Shown: positions 46,427 to 54,916, counted from the first letter of the stretch. The stretch: DNA of 64,000 bases from Streptomyces sp. TSRI0107 (GCF_001905845.1 NZ_LIVZ01000001.1:124001-188000), one strand, 5' to 3'. A program made the numbers and translations. Notes: a model not told the origin generated them from the letters alone.

Positions 46427-47377
46427 ATGCACACCGTCGCCGTACTGGCCCTGGACCGGGTGATCCCCTTCGACCTGTCCGCCCCGATCGACGCGTTCGG
46501 CTGGGCCCGGCTGCCCGACGGCAGGGAGGCGTACCGGGTGCGGGTCTGCTCGGACCGGGAGGAGGTGAACGCGGGCTCGTTCACGATCCGGGCGCAGTAC
46601 GGCCTCGACGCGCTGGCCGAGGCGGACACGATCATCCTGCCCGGCGTGGAGGACCCGCCCGACCCGTTGCCGCCGGGCGTCACGGAGGCCCTGCGCGCGG
46701 CGGCGGCCGACGGCACCCGCATCGCGTCGGTCTGCGTCGGCGCGTTCCTGTTCGCGGCGACGGGCCTGCTGGACGGCCTGCGCGCGACCACGCACTGGAT
46801 CGCGGCACCGGACCTGGCGGCGCGTTACCCGCGGGTGACGGTCGACCCGAACGTCCTCTACGTCGACAACGGCCAGTTCCTGACCTCGGCGGGCGCGGCG
46901 GCGGCCCTGGACATGTGCCTGCACATGATCCGCACGGACCACGGCTCGGCGGTCGCCGCGCACGCCGCCCGGATGTCCGTGATGCCGCTGGAGCGGGAGG
47001 GCGGCCAGGCCCAGTTCATCGTCCACGACCGCCCGCCGGCCCCGTCCGGCGCCACGTTCGAGCCGCTGCTGAACTGGCTGGAGGACAACTGCGACAAGGA
47101 TCTGACGCTGGAGGACATCGCGGGCCGGGCGGGCATGAGCACCCGCACCCTGAACCGCCGGTTCCGCGAACAGACCGGGACGACGCCGCTGCAGTGGCTG
47201 CACCGGGCGCGGGTGCGGCGGGCCCAGTACCTGCTGGAGACGACGTCCCACCCGGTGGAACGCATCGCCGCCCAGGCGGGCTTCGGCTCCCCGACGGCCT
47301 TCCGGGAACGCTTCCGGCGGGTGGTGGGGACGAGCCCGCAGGGGTACCGGAAGGCGTTCAGGTCAGGGTCGGTGTAA
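46427..47377 (+). CDS. GlxA-type transcriptional regulator (DJ-1/PfpI plus AraC)
   Basis: 316 residues. The N-terminal half is a DJ-1/PfpI amidotransferase-like domain (LDRVIPFDLSAPIDAFGWARLPD, then SVCVGAFLFAATGLLDGLRATTHW, which includes the nucleophile-elbow Cys). The C-terminal half is an AraC helix-turn-helix pair (WLEDNCDKDLTLEDIAGRAGMSTRTLNRRFREQTGTTPLQWL, then PVERIAAQAGFGSPTAFRERFRRVVGTSPQGYR). ATG 46427 starts the DJ-1 fold. Regulators of this type respond to small molecules such as amines or aldehydes; target unknown. Confidence 0.9.
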   Translation: MHTVAVLALDRVIPFDLSAPIDAFGWARLPDGREAYRVRVCSDREEVNAGSFTIRAQYGLDALAEADTIILPGVEDPPDPLPPGVTEALRAAAADGTRIASVCVGAFLFAATGLLDGLRATTHWIAAPDLAARYPRVTVDPNVLYVDNGQFLTSAGAAAALDMCLHMIRTDHGSAVAAHAARMSVMPLEREGGQAQFIVHDRPPAPSGATFEPLLNWLEDNCDKDLTLEDIAGRAGMSTRTLNRRFREQTGTTPLQWLHRARVRRAQYLLETTSHPVERIAAQAGFGSPTAFRERFRRVVGTSPQGYRKAFRSGSV

Positions 47378-47432
47378 GGGGCCCTGCAAAGGCGCGGCGT
47401 CAGGCGGCCGCGCCACGCGTTCGCGTACGGGC

Positions 47433-47744
47433 TCAGCCCTGCCGGTCGGCGACAGCCCAGGAGGCGAGGGCGACGGCCCCGGCCACCCCGAACACGGCCG
47501 GCCAGGCGCCCACCTTCTTGGCCAGCGGATGCGAACCGGCGAAGGCGGCGACGTACGCGGCCGTCAGCGCGCCCGCGGCCTTCCCGCCCGCCCGCTGCCG
47601 CCACTGCTGCGCGGCCGCGGCCCCCGCGACGGCCAGCACGGCCCCGCCGAGCGGTCGCTTCCTGGTCCAGCGGGCGACGCCGTAGCCACCGACGAGCCCG
47701 GACGCGGCGATGAGGGAGCTGGGAACTCTGGAGAGGTCGGCCAT
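47433..47744 (-). CDS. Small hydrophobic protein, function unknown
   Basis: 103 residues. Three hydrophobic segments, including LGGAVLAVAGAAAAQQW, AGALTAAYVAAFAGSH and WPAVFGVAGAVALASWAVAD, separated by Arg/Lys loops. No family is recognised. It is Ala/Gly-rich and follows the local codon bias, so it is probably real but small. It is 133 bases from the divergent hsp20 gene. Confidence 0.6.
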   Translation of the reverse strand: MADLSRVPSSLIAASGLVGGYGVARWTRKRPLGGAVLAVAGAAAAQQWRQRAGGKAAGALTAAYVAAFAGSHPLAKKVGAWPAVFGVAGAVALASWAVADRQG

Positions 47745-47795
47745 GCTCCGACCCTAACGCGGGGGCGGGGAACGGGCCCGAACATGAGCCGAGGC

Positions 47796-47824
47796 TTGTC
47801 AAGTTTCCTCTCCGGAGTTATATA
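47796..47824 (+). promoter_or_regulatory. Near-consensus housekeeping-type promoter of hsp20
   Basis: TTGTCA (47796-47801) and TATATA (47819-47824) with 17-base spacing, an unusually good -35/-10 pair for this GC-rich genome. The -35 lies in the palindrome CTTGTCAAG. The start would be about 45 bases before hsp20. Confidence 0.75.
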
Positions 47825-47877
47825 AAAAGTCGTAGGGCATCGCACACCACGGACAGCGCCTGCGAAAGGAGTGACCT

Positions 47878-48309
47878 GTGATGCTCATGCGTACCGACCC
47901 CTTCCGCGACCTCGACCGCCTCGCGCAGCAGGTGTTCGGCAGCACCGCCCGCCCGGCCGTGATGCCGATGGACGCCTACCGGTCCGGGGACGACTTCATC
48001 GTCCACTTCGACCTCCCCGGCATCGACCCCGAGACGATCGAGCTGGACGTCGAACGCAACGTCCTCAGCGTCCGCGCCGAGCGCCGCTCCCCGGCCCCCG
48101 AGGACGCGGAGCTGATCGCCGCCGAGCGCCCCACGGGCACCTTCACCCGTCAGCTCTTCCTCGGCGACACCCTCGACACGGAACGCATCGACGCCTCGTA
48201 CGAGGCCGGCGTGCTGACGCTGCGCATCCCGGTGGCCGAGACGGCCAAGCCGCGCCGCATCCCGATCGCGGGCGGCGACGGCGGCGGTCGCAAGCAGCTG
48301 AGCGGCTGA
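47878..48309 (+). CDS. Small heat-shock protein (Hsp20/alpha-crystallin)
   Basis: 143 residues. The alpha-crystallin domain covers ~40-130: [41 protein letters not shown], then [34 protein letters not shown] with the usual A-x-x-x-n-G-V-L-T-L/I-x-I-P motif. It holds unfolding proteins as oligomers. GTG 47878 or ATG 47881 starts; AAAGGAG precedes both. Strong promoter upstream, no HAIR (HspR) or RheA-type site recognised by eye. A DUF2267 gene follows 134 bases downstream. Confidence 0.93.
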   Translation: MMLMRTDPFRDLDRLAQQVFGSTARPAVMPMDAYRSGDDFIVHFDLPGIDPETIELDVERNVLSVRAERRSPAPEDAELIAAERPTGTFTRQLFLGDTLDTERIDASYEAGVLTLRIPVAETAKPRRIPIAGGDGGGRKQLSG

Positions 48310-48443
48310 GCGGCTGAGCACCACCACTCGCTGAGCGGCCGAGCTGCTGAGCGCCACCACTCACCGGAAACGTCCCGCGGGCCGCGGACACCGCACGCCC
48401 GCGGGACGGCGGAACCCAGCAGGACAGGAGGAACAACGCGACG

Positions 48444-48908
48444 ATGACCGTGACGACGACACTGGACCGAACCACGCCCACCACCACCCTCGCCGCGGGC
48501 ACGGACGGCTGGCCGGAGCTGATCGACGCGGTGCGGGAGGCGGGCCAGTACCCCACCCGGGCGGAAGCGGAACGCGTCACCCGTACGGTCCTCTCGGCCC
48601 TGGGCGGCCACGTCGTCGGAGAGGAACGGGTGGAGCTGGCCCGGGCCCTCCCCGCGGAGGCGGCCAGAGTGATCGCCGCCCAGATCCCGGCGACCCGTCC
48701 GCTGACCGCCGCGGAGTTCGTGGACTCGGTGGCCGCCCGCATCGAGGGCGCGACCCCCGCGACGGCCCGCTGGGACGTCAGCTCGGTCCTGAGCGTCCTG
48801 CCGCCCCTGATCGGCGACGACCTGCTGACCCGCATCCTGTCCGAACTCCCGCCGGGCTACGCCCTGCTGTTCGGCCGCCCGCAACTGACACCGGCGCGGC
48901 CTCGATGA
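48444..48908 (+). CDS. DUF2267 domain protein
   Basis: 154 residues, soluble and helical. The DUF2267 pattern is visible: WPELIDAVREAGQYPTRAEAERVTRTVLSALGGHVVGEERVELARALPAEAARVIAAQIP, then LTAAEFVDSVAARIEGATPATARWDVSSVLSVLPPLIGDDLLTRILSELPPGYALLFG. Function is unknown; it often neighbours stress genes, as here (hsp20). ATG 48444 follows AGGAGG. Confidence 0.85.
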   Translation: MTVTTTLDRTTPTTTLAAGTDGWPELIDAVREAGQYPTRAEAERVTRTVLSALGGHVVGEERVELARALPAEAARVIAAQIPATRPLTAAEFVDSVAARIEGATPATARWDVSSVLSVLPPLIGDDLLTRILSELPPGYALLFGRPQLTPARPR

Positions 48909-49064
48909 TCCCCCTCGGGCGGCCGACCTGTGCTACGGTCTTGGTGTTGCAGTTGTGGTACCCATGAACCTATGTGCGCCTGACGGGAATGTTTCTCCTT
49001 CGGGCGCATTATTTGTTTTCCGGGCATCTCCGGATGGGGCCTCTGCCTACAGAAGGAGAATGTC
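48909..49064 (+). promoter_or_regulatory. Cold-shock gene leader with an anti-SD segment
   Basis: A ~156-base leader. TACGGT at 48934 is a possible -10. A hairpin TGCGCC/GGCGCA (48975-48980, 49003-49008) presents TTCTCCTTC (48993-49001) in its loop, an exact 9-base complement of the SD region GAAGGAGAA (49052-49060). The SD could thus be masked by pairing. This resembles the temperature-sensitive leaders of cspA in E. coli in concept, not in sequence. Confidence 0.55.
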
Positions 49065-49268
49065 ATGGCACAGGGAACCGTGAAGTGGTTCAACTCTGAA
49101 AAGGGCTTCGGGTTCATCGAGCAGGACGGCGGCGGCCCCGACGTCTTCGCCCACTACTCGAACATCGCGACCCAGGGCTTCCGCGAGCTCCAGGAAGGCC
49201 AGCGGGTCAGCTTCGACGTCACGCAGGGCCAGAAGGGCCCGCAGGCGGAGAACATCGTCCCCGCCTGA
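49065..49268 (+). CDS. Cold-shock protein (CspA family)
   Basis: 67 residues, a single OB-fold. RNP motifs are KGFGFI ([14 protein letters not shown]) and VFAHYS (DVFAHYSNI). It binds single-stranded RNA/DNA and melts structure, acting as an RNA chaperone. AAGGAG lies 7 bases upstream of ATG. The leader may mask this SD. A DEAD-box helicase follows on the same strand, with a strong hairpin between the two; the Csp/DEAD pair is a typical cold-response unit. Confidence 0.97.
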   Translation: MAQGTVKWFNSEKGFGFIEQDGGGPDVFAHYSNIATQGFRELQEGQRVSFDVTQGQKGPQAENIVPA

Positions 49269-49290
49269 TCGCCGGACGCGTATTCCGCTC

Positions 49291-49325
49291 ACCGGGGTCC
49301 GCACCGTCATGGTGCGGACCCCGGT
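49291..49325 (+). terminator. Hairpin between csp and the DEAD-box helicase
   Basis: A perfect 15-base stem ACCGGGGTCCGCACC/GGTGCGGACCCCGGT with a 5-base loop GTCAT, then TTTGTG. It lies 23 bases past the csp stop and 31 before the helicase ATG. It may be a terminator with partial readthrough, so that the helicase is expressed below csp. Confidence 0.85.
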
Positions 49326-49356
49326 TTGTGCTGTTTCCAGGAAGGCAGATAACGGC

Positions 49357-51057
49357 ATGTCCCGCAGACCCCAGAAGTCGAACCGGCGCGCCTCGTCACC
49401 CCCACCGTCCGCGTCGTCGCCGAGGGAGTTCCGGCTGCCGGAGGGCACGACACCCGCACTCCCCGCCGTCGAGGAGTTCGCCGCGCTCGACATGCCCGCG
49501 GGGCTGCTGCAGACCCTCACCGCGCAGGGCGTCACCACCCCGTTCCCCATCCAGGCCGCCACGCTGCCCAACTCCCTCGCCGGCCGCGACCTGCTCGGAC
49601 GGGGGCGCACCGGTTCGGGCAAGACCCTCGCGTTCGGGCTGGCGCTCCTCGCCCGGACGGCCGGACTGCGCGCGGAACCCAAGGCACCCCTCGCGCTCGT
49701 GCTGGTGCCCACCCGTGAACTCGCCCAGCAGGTGACCGACGCGCTGACCCCCTACGCGACGGCGGTGAACGTCCGCCTGGCCACCGTGGTCGGCGGACTC
49801 TCCATCACCAAGCAGGCCGGTGCGCTCCGGCGCGGCACCGAGGTGCTGGTGGCGACCCCCGGCAGGCTCAACGACCTCGTGGAACGCGGGGACTGCGTAC
49901 TGGACGACGTACGCATCACGGTGCTGGACGAGGCCGACCAGATGACCGACATGGGCTTCCTGCCGCAGATCACCAAGCTGATCCAGCGCGTACGGCCCGA
50001 CGGCCAGCGCATGCTCTTCTCGGCCACCCTGGACCGCAACATCGACCGCCTGGTGCAGCGGTTCCTGACCGACCCCGTGGTGCACTCCGTGGACCCGTCG
50101 GCGGGAGCGGTGACCACCATGGAGCACCACGTGCTCCACGTGCAGGACGAGACCGACAAGAAGGCCGTCACCACGCGCATCGCCGCCCGTGACGGCCGGG
50201 TCATCCTCTTCCTCGACACCAAGAGGTCCGCCGACCGGCTCGCCAAGCGGCTCCTGGCCGTCGGCGTCCGCGCGGCGGCACTGCACGGAGGCCGCTCCCA
50301 GCCGCAGCGCAACCGCACCCTGGAGCAGTTCAAGAACGGCCAGGTCACCGCCCTGGTGGCGACGAACGTCGCGGCCCGGGGCATACACGTCGACGACCTC
50401 GACCTCGTCGTGAACGTCGATCCGCCCACCGACCACAAGGACTACCTCCACCGGGGCGGCCGCACGGCCCGCGCCGGCGGCTCCGGCAGCGTGGTCACCC
50501 TGGTCCTGCCCGACCAGAAGCGGGACGTCACCCGGCTCATGTCGGACGCCGGCATCCGCCCCCGGGCGACCCGCGTCGCGTCGAGCGACGCGGAACTGGC
50601 CACCATCACCGGCGCCCGCGAGCCCTCCGGCGTGGCCGTCACCATCGAGGTGCCCCAGCAGGCGACGACGCCGAAGGCGTCCCGCCCGGACGGGAAGCCC
50701 GGCGGCAAGCCCGGAAGGCGATCGGGCCGCCGACGCGGCAACGCCGAGGGGGCTGAGACCGCGTCACGTACCGCTACCCGGAAGACGGCAGGGGCGACGC
50801 CGTCCGGTGACTCACCCAGCCGCTCATCTGGCGGTACCTCCGCGACCGGCGGGCGCGGCTCTGCCCGTCGGACGGGGTCCGGCGGTGCAACGGGCGCCGC
50901 TTCCGCCGGCACGGGCGGCCGCGGTTCCGACCGCCGGTCCGGGGCCCGCGCGGCGAACGGCACCGCCTCCGGCAAGGCCGCCCGCGGATCCGCGCGCCGG
51001 AAGCCGGCCAACGGAGCCACGGGCGGCGCCACCGGTACCCGGGGCGGCACGCGCTAG
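49357..51057 (+). CDS. DEAD-box RNA helicase (cold-shock type)
   Basis: 566 residues. The core holds FPIQAATLPNSLAGRDLLGRGRTGSGKT (Q and Walker A), PTRELAQQV, VLDEADQM (DEAD) and FSATLD (SAT), then ARGIHVDDLDLVVNVDPP and HRGGRTARAG (motif VI). The last ~150 residues are a Gly/Ser/Arg/Thr-rich tail (GSARRTGSGGATGAASAG) that probably binds RNA. ATG 49357 has AGGAAGG upstream; the longer frame starting inside the hairpin is rejected. The stop shares CTAG with the convergent gene's stop. Cold-induced function is inferred from its csp neighbour. Confidence 0.95.
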   Translation: MSRRPQKSNRRASSPPPSASSPREFRLPEGTTPALPAVEEFAALDMPAGLLQTLTAQGVTTPFPIQAATLPNSLAGRDLLGRGRTGSGKTLAFGLALLARTAGLRAEPKAPLALVLVPTRELAQQVTDALTPYATAVNVRLATVVGGLSITKQAGALRRGTEVLVATPGRLNDLVERGDCVLDDVRITVLDEADQMTDMGFLPQITKLIQRVRPDGQRMLFSATLDRNIDRLVQRFLTDPVVHSVDPSAGAVTTMEHHVLHVQDETDKKAVTTRIAARDGRVILFLDTKRSADRLAKRLLAVGVRAAALHGGRSQPQRNRTLEQFKNGQVTALVATNVAARGIHVDDLDLVVNVDPPTDHKDYLHRGGRTARAGGSGSVVTLVLPDQKRDVTRLMSDAGIRPRATRVASSDAELATITGAREPSGVAVTIEVPQQATTPKASRPDGKPGGKPGRRSGRRRGNAEGAETASRTATRKTAGATPSGDSPSRSSGGTSATGGRGSARRTGSGGATGAASAGTGGRGSDRRSGARAANGTASGKAARGSARRKPANGATGGATGTRGGTR

Positions 51058-51536
51058 GACTGCTGCCGATGCCGCTGCCGGGCCCGCAACTCCACCACGT
51101 ACGCGGAGGAGACGGCACTCCCGGCAGCGGCGAGCCCGAACCCGAAGACGACGGGATTGACGTACCCGGGCACGTCGTCGGTGCGGTACGTCCCCCCGTC
51201 ACCGGTCCCACACACGAACCCGAGCGGCAGCAACCGCACCTCGTAGTCGACGATGCCGGCGGCCGACTGCTGCCAGTCGTCCGTACGGCAGGGCCGCACC
51301 GGCGCGGAATCGGTGCCCCCGTCCTCCGCCTCCATCAGCGCCCCGGTGACCCCGAGAAGCCCCCACCCGTACATCCCGAAGGCGACAGCCGCGGCGACCC
51401 CGGCGAACCCACGCAACACGGCCGGGGTGTTCTCGGGCTGCATCCCACTGCCGGCGAGGGTCTGCCCGCCGTACCCGAGAAACCCGAAGACGGCGATCAC
51501 GCAGACCACGACGAACAGCAGACTCAGCAGGAACAT
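51054..51536 (-). CDS. Hypothetical membrane protein (three helices)
   Basis: 160 residues from ATG 51536. Hydrophobic helices at MFLLSLLFVVVCVIAVFGFLGYGG, RGFAGVAAAVAFGMYGWGLLGV and VNPVVFGFGLAAAGSAVSSAYVVEL. Between helices 2 and 3 is a ~65-residue loop with two cysteines (RPCRTDDW and FVCGTGDGG) that could form a disulphide outside the cell. No family recognised. Its TAG and the helicase TAG overlap on the sequence CTAG. Confidence 0.7.
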   Translation of the reverse strand: MFLLSLLFVVVCVIAVFGFLGYGGQTLAGSGMQPENTPAVLRGFAGVAAAVAFGMYGWGLLGVTGALMEAEDGGTDSAPVRPCRTDDWQQSAAGIVDYEVRLLPLGFVCGTGDGGTYRTDDVPGYVNPVVFGFGLAAAGSAVSSAYVVELRARQRHRQQS

Positions 51537-51643
51537 CCCCGGAGTCCAACAGCCCGCTCGCCTGGCGGCAGTGGCGGAACCCACACCTCCGGCAACAGAA
51601 TCGCCACAGCACACACCAGCAACCCGGAGGAACGGAGGCGAAG

Positions 51644-52432
51644 TTGCCCCACCTCACGATGCCGGACGGCACCCGGATCGCCTACCGCACCCACACCCCG
51701 GCCGAGGCCACCCGCCCACCCGTACTCCTCCTCCACGGCCTGGCAGGCCACATGTCCGAATGGGCAGCCCTGACGGATCTCCTCCTACGGGACGGCCACA
51801 CGGTCGTCGAGTACGACGCCAGAGGCCACGGCGCGAGCACCCGCCGCCCGCCCACCATGACCCGAGCGGCCTGCGTGGCGGACACGGCGACTCTGATCAC
51901 GGAACTCTCCCTGCCCCCGGTGACCCTGATCGGCCAGTCCCTGGGCGGCCACACCGCCATGCTGACGGCAGCCACCCACCCCCACCTGGTCGCCTCCCTG
52001 ATCCTCATCGAGGCCGGCCCGGGCGGCCCGAACCCCAGACTCCCGGAGGAGATCTCGGCCTGGCTGTCCACCTGGCCGACCCCCTTCAAGTCCCTTTCCG
52101 TAGCGGAAGCCTTCCTGGGCCACGAGGCCTGGGCGAGGGGCCTGGAACACCGGGAGGACGGCTGGCACCCCCGCTTCGACCCAGACCAGATGATCGCAGC
52201 GGTAGAGGAACTGGCCACCCACTCCTATTGGCAGGAATGGGCCCGGCTCACCTGCCCGACCCTCGCCATCCGAGGCGAGAACGGCACCATCCCGGCTGCT
52301 GAGTTCACGAAGATGAAGACCCACCGTCCTGCCACACAAACCACGGTGATCCCTGCGGCGGCCCATGACGTCCACTTGGACCAGCCGAGGCTTCTGTACG
52401 AGGCGATCGCGGAGTTCCTGCTCACCACATGA
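51644..52432 (+). CDS. Alpha/beta hydrolase
   Basis: 262 residues. TTG start with GGAGG about 5 bases upstream, which is a better match than the ATG at 51659. The fold is clear: VLLLHGLAGHMSEWAAL, the nucleophile elbow LIGQSLGGHTAML (G-Q-S-L-G), and a C-terminal His region (VIPAAAHDVHLDQPRLLYEAIAEF). It acts on esters, lactones or haloalkanes; substrate unknown. Codon use from here on is less GC3-extreme than in the region before it. Confidence 0.9.
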   Translation: MPHLTMPDGTRIAYRTHTPAEATRPPVLLLHGLAGHMSEWAALTDLLLRDGHTVVEYDARGHGASTRRPPTMTRAACVADTATLITELSLPPVTLIGQSLGGHTAMLTAATHPHLVASLILIEAGPGGPNPRLPEEISAWLSTWPTPFKSLSVAEAFLGHEAWARGLEHREDGWHPRFDPDQMIAAVEELATHSYWQEWARLTCPTLAIRGENGTIPAAEFTKMKTHRPATQTTVIPAAAHDVHLDQPRLLYEAIAEFLLTT

Positions 52433-52444
52433 GCAGGGGCGAGT

Positions 52445-52996
52445 TCATCCCCTGCGCAGAGGCTCCCGCATCATCGATGCGAACACAGGCGAGTCGGCAA
52501 ACGGCTGCTGCTCACCGATCTTCTCGTACCCCCACCGCTCGTAAACGGCCTGAACCTTCCCATCACCCGCCCTGGGATTGACCAGCAGAGTGACGCGCTC
52601 CTCACCCCTCCCGCCGAGAAGCTCCTCATGAATGCGGTGAGCGAGCCCGGTACCCCGCCATGCCCGCCGCACCACGATCTCGTTCAGCGCGAGTGTCCGC
52701 TTGCCAGTCTCGACGGTGTACCCCTCGGGCAACGGCCCCGTCATGGCCGACCACCAGCGCGTACCGACCCCGAGCGGGGTGGCGTACGCGAACCCGGCGG
52801 GCTCACCGCCGTCGTACGCGACGACCGCCTCCCACCCCGCCACCGCACTGTGCGCCGAAAGCCGCTCATCGAATCGCTCGGCGGAATAGAAGGGACCGAC
52901 GAGACCGAAATCGCGCTGACGGACCTCGACGTGGATGTCCACGATGGTCTGCCGCACCGGGTCGACGTCGGTGTAGTGCCGCAGCTCCAGGTTCAC
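52445..52996 (-). CDS. GNAT-family N-acetyltransferase
   Basis: 183 residues. The acetyl-CoA site is in NEIVVRRAWRGTGLAHRIHEELLGG (R/Q-x-x-G-x-G/A type, here RGTGLA). The C-terminal VTLLVNPRAGDGKVQAVYERWGYEKIGEQQPF completes the GNAT fold. The GTG start overlaps the stop of the XRE gene (GTGA), so the two are translationally coupled. Substrate unknown; placement beside the RiPP cluster and its regulator could mean modification of a product or a self-protection role, but it could be unrelated. Confidence 0.85.
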   Translation of the reverse strand: MNLELRHYTDVDPVRQTIVDIHVEVRQRDFGLVGPFYSAERFDERLSAHSAVAGWEAVVAYDGGEPAGFAYATPLGVGTRWWSAMTGPLPEGYTVETGKRTLALNEIVVRRAWRGTGLAHRIHEELLGGRGEERVTLLVNPRAGDGKVQAVYERWGYEKIGEQQPFADSPVFASMMREPLRRG

Positions 52997-54267
52997 AGAA
53001 GCTCCTTTTCAAACCATTCGCGGGTGGCGGGCGCATGAGGTGCGAGGGTGTGGAGCCGGTGACCGAAGGTGTTGAGGAGGCGGGCCGTGCGTCCGTGTCG
53101 TGCCGCGTCAGGGATCTTGTGCGCGGTGGCAACGGCGAGCTCAGGCTCCCGCTGGCCCAGCTGGGCATGGGCGAGGTAGGCCAGTGTGAGGGCGCGGTTG
53201 CGCTTCATGTCGGGCCGCAGCTTCGCAAGTGTGTGATGCGCATGCGCCTCCGCTTCCTCCCACAAGCCGAGTGCGGTCGTGGCGGTCAGAGCGAGCAGAT
53301 GGAGCTCGGCGGAGTCGTAGAAGCTCAGCCACGCCGGACGCGGTGCTTCGGTGTCCGCGCGGCTCAGCGCCGTCTCGGCGAGGCCCAGACACCGCAGAGT
53401 CGCCTGGCGGTCGTGCAGGTCTGCGTGATGTACGGCTGTGCGGGCGTGGACGAGGGAGGCGTAGAGCGGGTCCCGAGCCGCCCTGGTCCGCTTCGCCGCC
53501 TCGTCGGCTGCGAGAGCGCTGGTGTACTGACCCATGTGCCGGTACAGCGCTCCGGCATGTCCCCAGACCCGAAACTGCATCGAAGTGTCTCCGGACAGGC
53601 CGGCCAGGGCGACCGCTTCGTTCAGGTGCCGCAGGGCCTGGTCGAGACGTCCGCCGTCGATGGCGGCCCACAGCGCCGAGCCGGTGAATGCCGCTGCCAA
53701 CCCATAGAGCCGGCCGCGCACTCGCTGGGAGGCAGGCCTGGTCTTCTGAAGATGCAACGCCCGCTGAGCCCAGCCGATCGCATCCTGCTCGACCTGATGA
53801 GTGCCACCGGACTTGTTGTCGTCGGCGATGATCAGCGCGAATTGGGCGGCGAGCATATTGACGTCCGACTGACCCACCCTGCCGGAGGAGCCGGCGGCGC
53901 CAAGAGCGGCTGGGCTGAGAGCGGCGATGGATGTGGCGGTCAGGAAGCTTCGGCGGAGCACAGGCTCCTCCTTGGTCTGCTGAGCTCTGGACATCGGGTT
54001 GTCAACCGCGGATCGTGCATGAGGCACGAACCCCAGCTCCATAGCGGAACACCCGAATACCGCCTCCAGCGCCATACGTTGCCTGGCCTGCGGCCACCGG
54101 GTCTTTCCGGATGTGAGGTTGTGGATCGTACGGGCGGAGACGGTGCCGGGCTTGCCCGTGACCTGTTCGATCGCCCTGTTCATGGCCTCGGCTAATTCCT
54201 CCTGCGTGAGGCCGACTTCACGCATCCGTTTCGTGAGCTGCTGATTGCTGGCCGCCACGCTGTCCAC
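52993..54267 (-). CDS. XRE-family regulator with TPR-like C-terminal domain
   Basis: About 424 residues from GTG 54267; GTG 54258 is also possible and no SD decides. The N-terminal helix-turn-helix is QQLTKRMREVGLTQEELAEAMNRAIEQV, followed by SARTIHNLTSGKTRWPQARQRMALEAVFG. The rest (~120-420) is a helical TPR-type region (AALWAAIDGGRLDQALRHLNEAVALAG, then GALYRHMGQYTSALAADEAAKRTRAA). This architecture, with a leading LRRSFLTATSIAALSPAALG insertion, is common in Streptomyces. It is divergent from the small genes and graspetide cluster and is their likely regulator. Confidence 0.88.
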   Translation of the reverse strand: MDSVAASNQQLTKRMREVGLTQEELAEAMNRAIEQVTGKPGTVSARTIHNLTSGKTRWPQARQRMALEAVFGCSAMELGFVPHARSAVDNPMSRAQQTKEEPVLRRSFLTATSIAALSPAALGAAGSSGRVGQSDVNMLAAQFALIIADDNKSGGTHQVEQDAIGWAQRALHLQKTRPASQRVRGRLYGLAAAFTGSALWAAIDGGRLDQALRHLNEAVALAGLSGDTSMQFRVWGHAGALYRHMGQYTSALAADEAAKRTRAARDPLYASLVHARTAVHHADLHDRQATLRCLGLAETALSRADTEAPRPAWLSFYDSAELHLLALTATTALGLWEEAEAHAHHTLAKLRPDMKRNRALTLAYLAHAQLGQREPELAVATAHKIPDAARHGRTARLLNTFGHRLHTLAPHAPATREWFEKELL

Positions 54268-54427
54268 CGTAACGGCGAGATGGGCTGCGCCTCCTCCGCC
54301 GAGCAAAGAGCGGGTCAGTTTTTCCGGTCGCGCGCGGGCGGCTCGGCGACGGAATTTCCTGCCGATCACAGCGTTGCTGCCCGTTCACTGTGTGTCACAG
54401 GACGAACGCGCACTCTGGAGCCCAGTT

Positions 54428-54760
54428 GTGGAGACGGTGACTCAACCGACCAATGCCCATCAGCCCGACCGTACGCACATCCTCGCCGAGATCCGCCCCA
54501 TCACCCGCCCTCGCCTCGACGTCCCCTCGCTCCCCAGCACACTCCAGCGGACCGAGGCCGTCTCCGCCATCCTCCGTCGCCTCCTCGCGGAGTACCGGGA
54601 CGACGAGCGGGAGGCGGTGCGGGTGATGCGGCGCCTGGGCACGCGGCTCCTCTCCGAGGGGCCGAAGGGCGAGGCGACCGCGTACTCCGCCTGGCAGCAC
54701 CTCGTGAACCTCGCGCGCTGCACGGAAGCGTTCATCGACGTCGAGGCCCGTAGCCGGTGA
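54428..54760 (+). CDS. Small helical protein upstream of the RiPP cluster, unknown function
   Basis: 110 residues from GTG 54428, which has GGAG seven bases upstream. The second half is mainly helical (STLQRTEAVSAILRRLLAEYRDDEREAVRVMRRLGTRLLSEGPKGEATAYSAWQHLVNLARCTEAFIDVEA). No known family. Its stop overlaps the next small gene's GTG (GTGA). It seems to be the first gene of the transcript that leads to tgmA. It could be an accessory of the divergent XRE regulator. Confidence 0.7.
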   Translation: METVTQPTNAHQPDRTHILAEIRPITRPRLDVPSLPSTLQRTEAVSAILRRLLAEYRDDEREAVRVMRRLGTRLLSEGPKGEATAYSAWQHLVNLARCTEAFIDVEARSR

Positions 54761-54906
54761 AAGCCGGCTGCCCCGACTGCGAGGCACTTCGCGAAGAGCG
54801 CTCGCTTCAGCTTCGTACCGGCGAGGGCGACTTGGGTGACCTCCTGACGCGGGTGGCCTTGCACGAAGCGACTGCTCACCGAACACCGAACACCGAAACC
54901 GAATGA
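54757..54906 (+). CDS. 49-residue protein with a CxxC motif
   Basis: A short gene (GTG 54757, TGA 54904-54906) overlapping the upstream stop by four bases. It begins KAGCPDCEALREERSLQLRTGEG, a CxxC motif that may bind zinc, and continues as a short helix (LGDLLTRVALHEATAHRTP). Its stop overlaps the SD of tgmA (AAGGAG), which suggests coupled translation. Small CxxC proteins beside XRE regulators are common in Streptomyces; the function is not known. Confidence 0.6.
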   Translation: MKAGCPDCEALREERSLQLRTGEGDLGDLLTRVALHEATAHRTPNTETE

Positions 54907-54916
54907 AGGAGAAGCA

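Noticed and set aside
47787..47830. An HspR (HAIR) or RheA operator upstream of hsp20.
   Set aside because: Only the short palindrome CTTGTCAAG is present; neither the CTTGAGT-N7-ACTCAAG pattern nor the RheA-type repeat is found.
48964..49084. A short upstream ORF in the csp leader overlapping the csp start.
   Set aside because: It has no SD and no recognisable peptide, and the same bases are better explained by RNA pairing with the SD.
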